From the NCBI GenBank assembly GCA_965217615.1, contig CBDCIT010000007.1, forward strand, positions 1-64,000: a stretch of DNA of 64,000 nucleotides. The letters are read 5' to 3'. Below the pieces are notes generated by a model. It worked only from the letters and a program-made list of their open reading frames with translations, did not search any database and was not told the origin of the DNA. Position 1 is the first letter of the stretch, and each line of letters opens with the position of its first letter. The translations under genes and the position numbers were made by a program. This stretch comes from CAVOAK01 sp965217615 (GTDB lineage Bacteria > Pseudomonadota > Alphaproteobacteria > UBA8366 > CAVOAK01). Below, in pieces: positions 54,886 to 64,000 of this stretch.

Positions 54886-56343
54886 CTAGGCGTCGATTCC
54901 GCCCATGCAGAGATATTTCACTTCGAGAAACTCATCGATACCGAAATGCGACCCTTCGCGTCCAATACCCGATTCTTTCATGCCGCCAAACGGCGCGACT
55001 TCGTTCGAGATGATGCCCACATTTATTCCGACGATGCCGTATTCAAGGCTTTCGGCCACGCGCCAGATGCGACCCACGTCCCGGCTATAAAAATACGAAG
55101 CGAGGCCGTATACCGTATCGTTCGCCATAGCGATGGCCTGATCCTCGGTCTCGAAGCGGAACAGGGGCGCAACCGGACCGAAGGTCTCCTCGTGGGTGAC
55201 CATCATGTCTCCAGTCATCTCGGCAAGCACCGTCGGCTCGAAGAACGTCCCGCCCAGCGCGTGACGCTTACCACCGAGGACGAGGCGCGCGCCCTTCTCG
55301 GTCGCGTCGGCGATATGCGCCTCGACTTTTTCCACCGCCTTGATGTCGATGAGCGGGCCTTGCGTAACGCCAGCTTCGAGACCAGGCCCGACCTTGAGCC
55401 CGTCGACGGCGCCAGCAAGCTTACCGGCGAACGTGTCATAAACTCCGTCTTGAACGAGAAATCGATTGGCGCAGACGCAGGTCTGGCCCGCATTGCGGTA
55501 TTTTGAAGCCAGCGCGCCGTCGACGGCTGCATCGAGATCGGCGTCATCGAAGACGATGAACGGCGCATTACCGCCGAGCTCCAGCGACACTTTCTTCACG
55601 GTCCCGGCACATTGCTCCATGAGCAGTTTGCCGACTTCGGTCGAACCGGTAAAGGTGAGCTTGCGGACGATCGGGTTGGACGTCATCTCGCCGCCGATCG
55701 CGCCCGAGCCGCCGGTCACGACGTTAAAGACGCCCGCTGGCACGCCCGCCCGTTCCGCGAGTTCTGCAAGCGCCAACGCGGAGAGCGGTGTCGAGGTCGC
55801 GGGCTTGACCACCATGGTGCAGCCCGCGGCCAAGGCCGGCCCTACTTTTCTAGTGATCATGGCCGATGGAAAGTTCCACGGGGTGATCGCGGCACAGACG
55901 CCGATCGGCTCCTTGGTTACGACGATGCGCCGGTCGGGCGTGGGTTCGGGGATGATCTCCCCATAGACGCGCTTGCCTTCCTCCGCAAACCATTCGATGA
56001 ACGATGCGGCGTAAGCAATCTCGCCCATCGACTCGGCCAATGGCTTGCCTTGCTCGCGGGTCATCAGGTTGGCCAGATCTTCCTGGTTTTCGAGCATCAG
56101 GTCGTTCCAGCGTCGCAAGACCGCTGCCCGCTCCTTCGCCGTCTTGCGGCGCCAGTCGGGCAGCGCCTTGTTTGCCGCGTCGATGGCGCGGCGTGTCTCC
56201 GCGGCCGCCATCTTGGGGACCGCACCGAGCGTTTCACCCGTGGCCGGGTCGGTGACGTCGATCACCGTTCCATCGTCGGCGTCAATCCACGCGCCGTCGA
56301 CATAACACTGTTGGCGTAACAGTTTCGAATCGCTCAGTTGCAT
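54886..56343 (-). CDS. gabD: Succinate-semialdehyde dehydrogenase
   Basis: 485 residues from ATG 56343. Catalytic Glu in LELGGNAPF and Cys in NAGQTCVCANRFLVQ; NAD fold AITPWNFPSAMITRKVGPALAAGCTMVVKPA. Length and EYPGS-like GEIIPEP region fit GabD, which oxidises succinate semialdehyde from GABA to succinate. The gene end is 71 bases from gor. Confidence 0.9.
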   Translation of the reverse strand: MQLSDSKLLRQQCYVDGAWIDADDGTVIDVTDPATGETLGAVPKMAAAETRRAIDAANKALPDWRRKTAKERAAVLRRWNDLMLENQEDLANLMTREQGKPLAESMGEIAYAASFIEWFAEEGKRVYGEIIPEPTPDRRIVVTKEPIGVCAAITPWNFPSAMITRKVGPALAAGCTMVVKPATSTPLSALALAELAERAGVPAGVFNVVTGGSGAIGGEMTSNPIVRKLTFTGSTEVGKLLMEQCAGTVKKVSLELGGNAPFIVFDDADLDAAVDGALASKYRNAGQTCVCANRFLVQDGVYDTFAGKLAGAVDGLKVGPGLEAGVTQGPLIDIKAVEKVEAHIADATEKGARLVLGGKRHALGGTFFEPTVLAEMTGDMMVTHEETFGPVAPLFRFETEDQAIAMANDTVYGLASYFYSRDVGRIWRVAESLEYGIVGINVGIISNEVAPFGGMKESGIGREGSHFGIDEFLEVKYLCMGGIDA

Positions 56344-56378
56344 GTCGGTACCCTTCGTAAACAGTCTTCGGTGGCGAC

Positions 56379-57818
56379 CTAGAGTTCTTTCGAGCGGATC
56401 ACGAGCATCTTCTCGATCTGCATGTCATGCATCGTGTGATGGATGCCGCCGACGCCGTGACCCGACTGTTTTAGGCCAGCAAATGGCATCCAGTCGACGC
56501 GGAAGGCCGTGTGGTCGTTGACCATGACAGCGCTGGCATTGAGCCGCCGAAAGGCACGCATCGCCGTATCGACATTGCGGGTGCAGACGGCTGCCTGGAA
56601 CGCAAAAGGCAACGCATTGGCACGCGCTATCGCATCGTTAATATCACTATAGGAATAAACGCAGACCACCGGCCCGAATATCTCTGCGGTGCTGACCCGC
56701 GCGTCAGCGGGCGGATTGAGCAACACCGTTGGCGCGTAGCAGCTCGACGAGAGTTTTTCGCCGCCGACCAGCAGCTCCGCACCACTCTCGACCGCCTCTT
56801 GCACCCATTCATGCACGCGGTCGACCTCGCCCGAACGAATGAGCGGGCCGACATCGGTCTCGGGCTTGATCGGATCGCCAACCGTCATCGACTTTCCAAC
56901 TTCTGCCAAGCCTTCGGCAACCGTCCGTGCAACATCCTCATGGGCAAATACGCGCTGCACCGACACGCAGACCTGACCGGCGTGGTAGAAGCCGCCTTTG
57001 CCCAATAGTGGCAATACGTCGTCGAGGTCGGCGTCCGCCGTGACAATAACCGGCGCAGCACCCCCATGCTCGAGAGCGCATCGCGCGCCAGGTGCAAGTT
57101 TCGAACGTAACGCCCAGCCCACCTTGGCGCTGCCAATGAAGCTGAAAAAGTCGACCCGTGAATCGGTGACAAGCGCTTCGGCGGCCGCGCGATCGGAGGT
57201 GACGATCGGCTGGCACCAGGCATCCGGTAGCCCAGCCTCGCGCATGATTTGCACGAAGCGCAAACAGGACAATGGCGTAACCCCAGCTGGCTTGACGATC
57301 GCCGGACATCCCACCGCGACGGCAGGTGCGACCTGATGGACGATCAGATTCAAAGGATGGTTGAAAGCGCTGACGGCGACAACGACACCGATCGGCCCGT
57401 GGGTCGTCATCGCCAGGCGATTGGCCGACGCAGCGTTGCGGTTCATCGGAATCTCCGTACCCGCTTGCGCCCGCAAACCCTCAATGCACAAACGCACGCC
57501 ATCGATCGCGCAGGCCACCTCGACACGACTGTCAACGAGTGGCTTGCCGCCTTCGCGCGCGGCCTCGACTGCAAGGTCTTCGGCCCGCGCTGCCATCAAT
57601 TCGGCAGTGCCCTCGAGGATCTCGACACGCCGTCCGGGCGCGATCCATCCGTCTCGATCCGCATAGAGCGCTGCTGCCGTTGCCAGTGCTGTTTCAACTG
57701 CCATCGCATCTGCCGCCGCCACGTCGGCGATTGCAGCATCGTCGAACGGCGCGGTCACGGAGACGACTGCGCCTGTGCTTGTTGCCCCTGGCACCATGAG
57801 TGGAAATTGCTGCGTCAT
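56379..57818 (-). CDS. Aldehyde dehydrogenase family protein
   Basis: 479 residues from ATG 57818. Same fold as the neighbour with catalytic Glu in LEHGGAAPVI and Cys in HAGQVCVSVQR; NAD motif VSAFNHPLNLIVHQVAPAVAVGCPAIVKPAG. It starts 36 bases before gabD and is more distant from GabD proper. Substrate could be another semialdehyde or lactaldehyde; unknown. Confidence 0.88.
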   Translation of the reverse strand: MTQQFPLMVPGATSTGAVVSVTAPFDDAAIADVAAADAMAVETALATAAALYADRDGWIAPGRRVEILEGTAELMAARAEDLAVEAAREGGKPLVDSRVEVACAIDGVRLCIEGLRAQAGTEIPMNRNAASANRLAMTTHGPIGVVVAVSAFNHPLNLIVHQVAPAVAVGCPAIVKPAGVTPLSCLRFVQIMREAGLPDAWCQPIVTSDRAAAEALVTDSRVDFFSFIGSAKVGWALRSKLAPGARCALEHGGAAPVIVTADADLDDVLPLLGKGGFYHAGQVCVSVQRVFAHEDVARTVAEGLAEVGKSMTVGDPIKPETDVGPLIRSGEVDRVHEWVQEAVESGAELLVGGEKLSSSCYAPTVLLNPPADARVSTAEIFGPVVCVYSYSDINDAIARANALPFAFQAAVCTRNVDTAMRAFRRLNASAVMVNDHTAFRVDWMPFAGLKQSGHGVGGIHHTMHDMQIEKMLVIRSKEL

Positions 57819-58070
57819 CCCTCCCCCTCGCCTTTATTTTCGGACCGCCGTTGGTCGTGCCGTTTCGGCGGCGCTTCGTTCACATGACGTATTCATTAAC
57901 GCTTAGCCACACCCTAGCGCTTGGGCTTGTGAATCGGCAAACGGAACCGTCTAGTGGAATCCCGCGATTGGCTGTCCATGGTATGCTGTTGACGGAGTAA
58001 ACAGGTGCCGTGCCATGCGACAGCGCGGACTGCTGACACTGCGTTCACCGGAAAGCCGACCCGAGGATCC

Positions 58071-58391
58071 ATGGCAGACGCGCGCCACACCACCGTGATG
58101 ATCTGCATCAACTATCGCGCCAACAACCTTGTCGATTCCTGCGGTCGGCGCGGCAGTGCAGATGTCGCCGACGCGCTTGAAGCAGGCATCCGAGAGCGCG
58201 CGCTGTCCTATGATCTCGTCCGCACCCATTGCATGGGCAAGTGCCATATCGGACCGACAGTGCGTATCGTACCAGGCGGACCGTTCGTCATGGGCGCGGC
58301 GGCGTCCGATGTACCACATATCCTCGATCGCCTTGCCGCCCATGAGATCGACGAGCTGGCAGCGGAATATCCGGTGCCCCCCGATGACTAG
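58071..58391 (+). CDS. (2Fe-2S) ferredoxin, thioredoxin-like
   Basis: 106 residues from ATG 58071. CINYRANNLVDSCGRRG and HCMGKCHIGPTVRI carry the four Cys of the thioredoxin-like [2Fe-2S] ferredoxin family (CX..CX..C..C). Probably electron transfer. Overlaps the next gene by eight bases (ATG 58384 before TAG 58389-58391), so they are translationally coupled. Confidence 0.85.
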   Translation: MADARHTTVMICINYRANNLVDSCGRRGSADVADALEAGIRERALSYDLVRTHCMGKCHIGPTVRIVPGGPFVMGAAASDVPHILDRLAAHEIDELAAEYPVPPDD

Positions 58392-58821
58392 GTCAATCTC
58401 TCCACCACTTGTGTTCCTGCTTCTGATTGCCGCACTCACAGCGCCGGTTGCAGCACGCGCCGACATGCTCGGGCTGTGGGCGACTACAGAGAACAAATCG
58501 CATGTCCGGATCGAGCGTTGTGGCGAAGCTTTGTGTGGCAAGCTTGTCTGGCTTGAGGAGCCAAATGACGAGAGTGGGGAACCGAAGCGCGACAAGTTCA
58601 ACAGCGATGCGGCGCTGCAAACACGTCCAATTCTCGGCATCACATTCATTCGTAATTTGGTCGCTGACGCCAACGGAGAGTGCTGCAAGGGCCGGATCTA
58701 TAACCCTGAGGACGGCCATACCTACCGCTCGAACGTTACGCTCGTTGACGATGACACGCCCAAGGTGGAGGGCTGCTTTCTCATCTTCTGCAAAGCGCCG
58801 GTTTGGACGCAAGTGGAATAA
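58384..58821 (+). CDS. DUF2147 secreted protein
   Basis: 145 residues from ATG 58384 overlapping the ferredoxin stop. Signal peptide RSISPPLVFLLLIAALTAPVAARA; then LGLWATTENKSHVRIERCGEALCGKLVWLEEPNDESG, DANGECCKGRIYNPEDGHTYRSNVTL, the usual DUF2147 beta-barrel. Periplasmic, function unknown. Cys-rich, so possibly disulfide-bonded. Confidence 0.85.
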   Translation: MTRSISPPLVFLLLIAALTAPVAARADMLGLWATTENKSHVRIERCGEALCGKLVWLEEPNDESGEPKRDKFNSDAALQTRPILGITFIRNLVADANGECCKGRIYNPEDGHTYRSNVTLVDDDTPKVEGCFLIFCKAPVWTQVE

Positions 58822-58843
58822 TTCTTGCGCGGACGATTCGTAA

Positions 58844-59083
58844 ATGATGAGCGATGAAGACAAAGAGGCGATGAAGGAGCTGGTCACGGCGGTCGCGACC
58901 AACGCCGTGGAACTGCCGGAGGGCGATGCCCGCGAGGAATATCTCCGCGACTGGCAGCAGGAAGCCGAGTGGGACTGGCGGGAGGCTGGGATATCTCCCG
59001 ATACGGCGGCTCGAAACGCAGCAACACTTGAATCGCTGGTGCGCGAAATGATCGGCGTGCTCTTGCGCCGAGGCAGCACCTAG
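58844..59083 (+). CDS. Small hypothetical protein
   Basis: 79 residues from ATG 58844 (or 58847). Charged helix: DEDKEAMKELVTAVATNAVELPEG, DWQQEAEWDWREAGISPDTAARNAATLESLVREMIGVLLR. No domain I recognise; the position 22 bases after DUF2147 suggests the same transcript. Confidence 0.65.
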   Translation: MMSDEDKEAMKELVTAVATNAVELPEGDAREEYLRDWQQEAEWDWREAGISPDTAARNAATLESLVREMIGVLLRRGST

Positions 59084-59253
59084 ACGGTTCTGCAGGCGGC
59101 GCTCAACCGAATCCAACCGTGACGACGAGGACGATACCGTTAGGCGGCATCCCATAACGCCTTGACCTTGGGGAAGGCCCGATTGCCGAGCTCGACCCGC
59201 TTGGCGCTCGTGGTATCGCCCCACTCCTCGACCGCTGTCACATAGGCTGGGCG

Positions 59254-59940
59254 TCACTTGATACGCGCCTGCCAATCGCGAAGTCGCTCCAGGTCTTCCC
59301 ACAATGGTGTCATCTGGAAGGAATCGAGGTGGGACACGTAGACGACGAGTGAGATATCAGCCAGCGAATAGATCTCGGCCGCCAGCCATGGCGAGGCGGC
59401 CAACGCCGAATCGATCTCATGGAAGATCCGCTTGAAGCGCCTAAGCGCGCCCGGAAGAATTGGCGAGTCGACGCCCTTCTCGTTGTTGATCAGGTCGTTG
59501 TCGCGCGGGATCTCCTCGGGCATGGCCTCGTAGTGTCGCTTCACCAGCGCCGGATCGGCCTCGCGCGCGGCGAAGCGCATGGCGATGCACTGGCCGACGG
59601 TCCGGCTGTCGACATGCAGTCCTTCGTCGACACGCTTGGTCCACAGGCGCATGCGCGCGCAATCGTGGGGATCGGCGGGACGCAGCGGCGGCTCCGGAAA
59701 GACGTCCTCCAGATACTCGAGGATGATCTGTGATTCCCGGATCACCCTGTCATCGTGTATTAACGTCGGAACGACGCCACGCGGATTGAGCATTAAGTAT
59801 TCCGGGTCATGCTGGTCGCGTTTGGCGAGGCTCGTATCTATGTAGTGACCGGTCCATTCCAACCCTTTCTCGGCGAACGAAATCCGCACTTTTTGCGCCG
59901 CCGTCGAGCGATCAAAGTGATAGAGCTCAAGCATTCCCAA
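59254..59940 (-). CDS. Glutathione S-transferase family protein
   Basis: 228 residues from ATG 59940. N-terminal thioredoxin fold LELYHFDRSTAAQKVRISFAEKGLEW, the cis-Pro PTLIHDDRVIRESQIILEYLED, then a helical C-terminal domain. RES/QIIL matches the glutathione-binding site. Likely conjugation or glutathione-dependent catalysis; exact class not determined. Confidence 0.88.
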   Translation of the reverse strand: MGMLELYHFDRSTAAQKVRISFAEKGLEWTGHYIDTSLAKRDQHDPEYLMLNPRGVVPTLIHDDRVIRESQIILEYLEDVFPEPPLRPADPHDCARMRLWTKRVDEGLHVDSRTVGQCIAMRFAAREADPALVKRHYEAMPEEIPRDNDLINNEKGVDSPILPGALRRFKRIFHEIDSALAASPWLAAEIYSLADISLVVYVSHLDSFQMTPLWEDLERLRDWQARIK

Positions 59941-59987
59941 ACTCTCCCAAGCGATGCTGTGACGCCCATACGGGACGGCGAACGCCG

Positions 59988-61820
59988 CTATTCCACGGTC
60001 ACCGACTTTGCCAAATTGCGTGGCTGGTCGACGTCCGTGCCCTTGATCACCGCCGTATGGTACGCCAGCAGTTGCACCGGAAGGGCATAAAGGATCGGCG
60101 CTACAAACGGATCGACCTTGGGCAGTTCGATCACTGCAGCCGGCTTCACTTGACGCTCGAGCTTGGCAATCCCGACCGCATCTGAGATGAAGATCACGCG
60201 GCCGCCACGCGCAATGACCTCGTGGGTGTTGCTCGCAGTCTTGTCGAACAACGCGTCGGACGGCGCAATGACGATGACCGGCACACGATCATCGATCAAC
60301 GCGATCGGTCCGTGCTTCATCTCTCCCGCAGCGTATCCTTCAGCATGAATGTATGAAATTTCCTTGAGCTTGAGCGCCCCTTCGAGGGCGATCGGATAGG
60401 CGGTGCCGCGACCGAGATAGAGGACGTCGCGTGCCTCGGCCACCTCATGAGCGAGATCAGCCAGCGCCGCATCATGATTGAGGACATCTGCCGCACGGCC
60501 CGGTATTTCAGTGAGCGCAACCGTCAACTCCGCCTCCCGTTCGGCATCGATCTCGCCACGCGCCCGCGCCGCCGCGATGGCAAGATAGGCGAGCACGGTG
60601 AGTTGGGCGGTAAAGGCCTTGGTCGACGCCACACCAATTTCCGGGCCGGCCAGCGTCGGCAACACTGCATCGCTTTCGCGGGCGATTGTCGCCTCCGGCG
60701 TGTTGACAATCGAGACAATGTGTTGGCCGCGCTCCCGCGCGTAGCGCAACGCGGCAAGGGTGTCGGCCGTCTCGCCCGACTGGCTGACGCAGATCGTCAG
60801 ACCGCCTTCGACCATCGGCGGTGCGCGGTAGCGAAACTCCGAAGCTACGTCGATCTCAACCGGGATCTTCGCAAGCTGCTCGAACCAGTATTTTCCAACC
60901 ATGCCAGCCAGGTAGGCGGTCCCACAGGCAGCGATGGTGAGTTTCGGAACCTGGGCCAGATCGCACGGCATGGGCGGTGGTGTAATCGTCCTGTTCTGCG
61001 GGTTAATGACTGAATGCAAGGTGTCGCCGATCACCGCTGGCTGTTCGTAGATCTCCTTCAGCATGAAGTGACGAAAGCTGCCCTTACCGGTTGACGCGCC
61101 GGACAGCGCGGTCTCCACGATCGGCCGCACGACAATCGCCTCCTCGCCGCCATTGCGGATCGTTGCGCCATCGCGTGTAACGGACGCCCAATCGCCCTCT
61201 TCGAGATAGCAGATACGTTGCGTCAAAGGCGCCAGTGCCAGAGCGTCAGAGCCGAAATACATCTCGCCGTCGCCGTAGCCGATGGCCAGCGGACTGCCCC
61301 TCCGCGCGCCGATCATCAAGTCGTGCTCGCCGGTGAAGATCATGACCAGCGCGAAGGCCCCTTCCAGCCGCGGCAGCGCAGCCGCCACCGCCGCAGCGGG
61401 CGTCATGCCCTCCGCCAAGCGTTGGCTTACGAGATGCGCGACAACCTCGGTGTCGGTTTCAGTCTCGAACTGGTTGCCATAAGGCGCAAGTTCGTCGCGC
61501 AACTCCTGAAAATTCTCGATGATTCCATTATGAACAAGGGCCACCCGGTCAGTCGCATGCGGATGCGCATTCGCTTCGTTGGGTACACCGTGGGTCGCCC
61601 AACGCGTGTGACCGATGCCGCTCGTTCCAACGACCGGATCGGCGGCGAGCAACGTTTCCAGATTGTCGAGCTTGCCTTCGGCGCGCCGACGTTCGACGCG
61701 GCCGTTGACCAGCATGGCAATTCCCGCGGAATCGTATCCGCGGTATTCCAGGCGCCGCAGCCCCTCAATCAGCGGCAGCGCCACATCGTCACGACCGAGA
61801 ATGCCGACAATGCCACACAT
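59988..61820 (-). CDS. glmS: Glutamine-fructose-6-phosphate aminotransferase
   Basis: 610 residues from ATG 61820. N-terminal CGIVGILGRDDV (Cys2 nucleophile) with GLRRLEYRGYDSAG, glutaminase THGVPNEANAHPH; two SIS domains with CGTAYLAGMVGKYWFEQLAKIPVEI and SQSGETADTLAALR; ends NLAKSVTVE. It makes glucosamine-6-phosphate for cell wall synthesis. Begins at the stop of glmU. Confidence 0.97.
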   Translation of the reverse strand: MCGIVGILGRDDVALPLIEGLRRLEYRGYDSAGIAMLVNGRVERRRAEGKLDNLETLLAADPVVGTSGIGHTRWATHGVPNEANAHPHATDRVALVHNGIIENFQELRDELAPYGNQFETETDTEVVAHLVSQRLAEGMTPAAAVAAALPRLEGAFALVMIFTGEHDLMIGARRGSPLAIGYGDGEMYFGSDALALAPLTQRICYLEEGDWASVTRDGATIRNGGEEAIVVRPIVETALSGASTGKGSFRHFMLKEIYEQPAVIGDTLHSVINPQNRTITPPPMPCDLAQVPKLTIAACGTAYLAGMVGKYWFEQLAKIPVEIDVASEFRYRAPPMVEGGLTICVSQSGETADTLAALRYARERGQHIVSIVNTPEATIARESDAVLPTLAGPEIGVASTKAFTAQLTVLAYLAIAAARARGEIDAEREAELTVALTEIPGRAADVLNHDAALADLAHEVAEARDVLYLGRGTAYPIALEGALKLKEISYIHAEGYAAGEMKHGPIALIDDRVPVIVIAPSDALFDKTASNTHEVIARGGRVIFISDAVGIAKLERQVKPAAVIELPKVDPFVAPILYALPVQLLAYHTAVIKGTDVDQPRNLAKSVTVE

Positions 61821-63226
61821 CAGCCGGTCTTCCGCCGTTTGGCCTGCCCTGCCTTCGTGCGTCGGTTCTTGGCTGGGTTTTGGTCGTCTTTGTGCTCGGC
61901 TTCTACAGCGCTGCGCATTTGCGCTGCCCGGTCCGGAAATTCGACCTGCCGTCCCCGCGCGATGACAAGTGCGTCGTCGCTCACATCGTCCGTGACAACG
62001 CTGCCCGCCGCGACAAATGCGCCATTGCCCACCGTTACCGGTGCGACCAGAGCCGTATTCGTACCAATAAATGCGCCCGCGCCGATGATCGTGCGATGCT
62101 TGTCGACGCCATCGTAATTGCAGGTGATAGTGCCCGCGCCGATATTTGCGGCGGGTCCGATCTCCGCATCACCGAGATAGGCCAAGTGACCGGCACGCAC
62201 GCCCTCGCCCAACACCGCATTTTTTACTTCAACGAAGTTGCCGATCCTGCTGCCGGCACCGATCTCGGCGCCGGGCCGAAGACGCGCGAATGGGCCGATT
62301 GTCGCGTCAGTCTCAATGCGGGCACCCTCAAGATGGCAAAATGCCTTGACCTCGACGCGATCGCCCAGCGTCACGCCCGAACCGAACTGAACATTCGGGC
62401 CGATCCCGACGTCACGTCCGAGGACCGTATCATGGCTGAACCAGACAGTCTCAGGGGCCAGCAGCGTTGCGCCCTCGTCCATCGCGCGCGACCGCCGTGC
62501 GTGCTGCCAATGCGCCTCGACCGACGCCAGATCCGCTCGGCTATCTACGCCGACAAGTTCGGCCGCCGCCGCTTCAACGACGGCGCAGTCGAGCCCGAGA
62601 CTGTGGGCAATGCCGATGATATCGGTCAGATAAAACTCGCCCTTTGCGTTCTCGTCGGAGACGGCTTCAAGCAAAGCCATCAGATGGGCCGCATCCACCG
62701 CCATGACGCCGGAGTTGCACAAGGAGATCGCCCGCTGCGGCTCATCGAGGTCCACATCTTCGACAATTGCCGCGAGCGCGCCGCTCCGATCGTGGATAAG
62801 CCGGCCGTAGCCGGTCGGGTCCTCAGGATGAAAACCTAAGACGACGACAGCAGCGCCCGCCTGCCGACACTCGATCATCTCCTTCAGGGTTTCCGTCCGA
62901 ATTAGCGGTGTGTCGCCAAAAACGATGAGTACGGTGCCGTCAGTGAAACCGGCCAGTGCGCCGCGCGCCGACTTGGCCGCATCAGCGGTCCCACACTGGC
63001 GCTCCTGGATCGCCACCGGATGAGGTGCGACGGCATGTGTGACAGCGTCCATTCCCGGCCCGATGACGATGACCGTGCGCTTTGGCTTTAGGCCGGCAAC
63101 TGCCTCCAGCACATGCAATACCATTGGCCTACCTGCGAGTGCATGCAGGACTTTGGGCTTGTCCGAACGCATTCGCGTGCCACGGCCCGCGGCCAGAATT
63201 ACTGCGGCGATGTCATGCGTAGTCAT
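61820..63226 (-). CDS. glmU: Bifunctional N-acetylglucosamine-1-phosphate uridyltransferase/acetyltransferase
   Basis: 468 residues from ATG 63226. Pyrophosphorylase site LAAGRGTRMRSDKPKVLHAL, the Asp in FGDTPLIRT, and a left-handed beta-helix of hexapeptides in the C-terminal half (GNFVEVKNAVLGEGVRAGHLAYLGDAEIGPAANIGAGTITCNYDG). A short basic tail (KNRRTKAGQAKRRKTG) is extra. It makes UDP-GlcNAc together with GlmS; stop and start are overlapping. Confidence 0.97.
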   Translation of the reverse strand: MTTHDIAAVILAAGRGTRMRSDKPKVLHALAGRPMVLHVLEAVAGLKPKRTVIVIGPGMDAVTHAVAPHPVAIQERQCGTADAAKSARGALAGFTDGTVLIVFGDTPLIRTETLKEMIECRQAGAAVVVLGFHPEDPTGYGRLIHDRSGALAAIVEDVDLDEPQRAISLCNSGVMAVDAAHLMALLEAVSDENAKGEFYLTDIIGIAHSLGLDCAVVEAAAAELVGVDSRADLASVEAHWQHARRSRAMDEGATLLAPETVWFSHDTVLGRDVGIGPNVQFGSGVTLGDRVEVKAFCHLEGARIETDATIGPFARLRPGAEIGAGSRIGNFVEVKNAVLGEGVRAGHLAYLGDAEIGPAANIGAGTITCNYDGVDKHRTIIGAGAFIGTNTALVAPVTVGNGAFVAAGSVVTDDVSDDALVIARGRQVEFPDRAAQMRSAVEAEHKDDQNPAKNRRTKAGQAKRRKTG

Positions 63227-63631
63227 TGGACCAAAGGTAGGTAGAGAATATGGTCAAATTCCGGCGGACTCGCAGCACTCGTTGCCGGTGATTGTCGAAC
63301 CCGAACCTGCCACAGGAAATCCGCAGCCGCCAAGTCACATATTGTTTCGCAGTCTTACGACACAGAGGATCGAATGCGTTTGAAAAAAAGATATTTCATA
63401 TCAATGGGATAAAGAAGTTTCGCCCCAGGGCAAAATGACTGCGTGTGAAATTTGTCGAGTTTATATTAGGCCGGATGGCTCGATGCCGCCGCCGGATCGC
63501 CGTAAGCGAGTAGCGAGTCGCCCTGCGCCCGCTCGCCGACTGTGCAGAGCCAGCCGGTCTGACCCGTTTCGCAACTGGCAAGTAGTGCGCCGGCTGGGCT
63601 AGACTGATGCCGCACATGCGGGGGAGTGACC
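63227..63631. other. Intergenic region between glmU and the dimeric-barrel gene
   Basis: 405 bases that include the glmU promoter area. AT-rich stretch at about 63380-63470. I see no convincing gene, tRNA, repeat or terminator. Confidence 0.45.
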
Positions 63632-63946
63632 ATGAATACCGTGATCATCGAGTTCGACGCGCCCGAGGGCGAGACGCGAGCCAGCATCGTCGAAACGATC
63701 AAGGGCTCGGCAGATAGATACCAGGGCGTTCCAGGACTGATCCGTAAGTATTACGGCGTGTCCGCCGACAGCGACAAGCTGGTTGGCGTTTACCTTTGGG
63801 AATCACGTGAGGCCGCGGATGCGTTTTACACGCCAGATTGGTACAAGTTGGTGGAGGATCGTTGGGGCGTGCCGACAAAATGGATGACTTATGATACGCC
63901 GGTCGTGGTTGACAATCTTGTCGAGGAAATTATCGCCGCAGCCTAG
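63632..63946 (+). CDS. YdhR-like/antibiotic biosynthesis monooxygenase-type dimeric alpha-beta barrel protein
   Basis: 104 residues from ATG 63632 with GGGGGAG upstream (63620s); GTG 63626 is an alternative. Sequence NTVIIEFDAPEGETRASIVETIKGSADRYQGVPGLIRKYY, VGVYLWESREAADAFYTPDWYKL and PVVVDN, the pattern of the YdhR/ABM superfamily. Small oxidases or binding proteins; function unknown. A further ATG with GGAG lies at the very end (63997), perhaps the next gene. Confidence 0.75.
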   Translation: MNTVIIEFDAPEGETRASIVETIKGSADRYQGVPGLIRKYYGVSADSDKLVGVYLWESREAADAFYTPDWYKLVEDRWGVPTKWMTYDTPVVVDNLVEEIIAAA

Positions 63947-64000
63947 CCGGGCCCCTTGGTGAACGGCGTCGAGGTGTGTCGCACGGAGAGCAGCAGATGA

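Noticed and set aside
1..64000. CRISPR arrays, prophage genes, toxin-antitoxin pairs or restriction systems
   Set aside because: None seen on either strand; the accessory content is limited to IS elements and element X.

Overview
This window looks like a chromosomal segment of an alphaproteobacterium. The gene orders CinA-like/sfsA/map/radC, purB/DUF1476/purC/purS/purQ/purL/bolA/grxD and trmJ/cimA/cysS/gltX are arrangements known from that class, and DUF1476 (the F1-ATPase zeta subunit) and class-specific DUF2336 proteins are nearly confined to it. The DNA is GC-rich. The housekeeping backbone is mostly intact but heavily damaged by transposition: nine insertion sequence copies of two types occupy about a fifth of the 64 kb, and at least ten genes are interrupted, truncated, frameshifted or stopped. 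This pattern fits a lineage in recent IS expansion with relaxed selection, as in recently host-restricted symbionts; that lifestyle is an inference.

Layout. 1-1.1 kb: the end of a Crp/Fnr regulator, tRNA-Lys(TTT), and the start of a surface-carbohydrate-type gene cut by an IS. 1.1-4.5 kb: IS1182-type copy A against a decayed hydantoinase A gene, then a tiny lipoprotein. 4.5-11.5 kb: CinA-like, sfsA, map and radC; radC is split by a three-level nest of mobile elements (a transposase-less inverted-repeat element carrying a secreted-protein gene, containing an IS256-type element, containing an IS1182-type element). 11.6-15.2 kb: a large DUF3604 protein, a lipoprotein and a frameshifted 2OG-Fe(II) oxygenase. 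15.2-28.9 kb: the purine cluster, interrupted by two IS256-type copies (one inside DUF1476) and by accessory genes (NRDE protein, polysaccharide deacetylase, glycolipid-binding DUF1089), ending with bolA and grxD. 28.9-41.9 kb: a PhyH dioxygenase, rpsD, trmJ, a hydrolase, cimA, an IS-split DUF2336 gene, a DksA-like factor, cysS, gltX and nadE. 42-53.4 kb: three more IS1182-type copies that split an unknown acidic protein and a methyltransferase, between a peroxiredoxin/2OG oxygenase fusion, a nicotinate phosphoribosyltransferase, class II DAHP synthase, a sirtuin and a VOC protein. 53.4-64 kb: glutathione reductase, two aldehyde dehydrogenases, a ferredoxin, DUF2147, a glutathione transferase, glmS and glmU, and a small dimeric-barrel protein.

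Working together: purB, purC, purS, purQ and purL cover most of the FGAR-to-AMP part of purine synthesis; glmU and glmS make UDP-GlcNAc; nadE and the nicotinate phosphoribosyltransferase serve NAD synthesis beside an NAD-consuming sirtuin; grxD, gor and GST form a thiol-redox set. For most IS copies, removing the element and one copy of its target duplication restores an open reading frame, so the insertions are young. The most unusual object is the nested region at 7.1-10.9 kb, whose outer element has clear 9-bp target duplications, terminal inverted repeats, a leader rich in hairpins and a single secreted-protein gene but no transposase.
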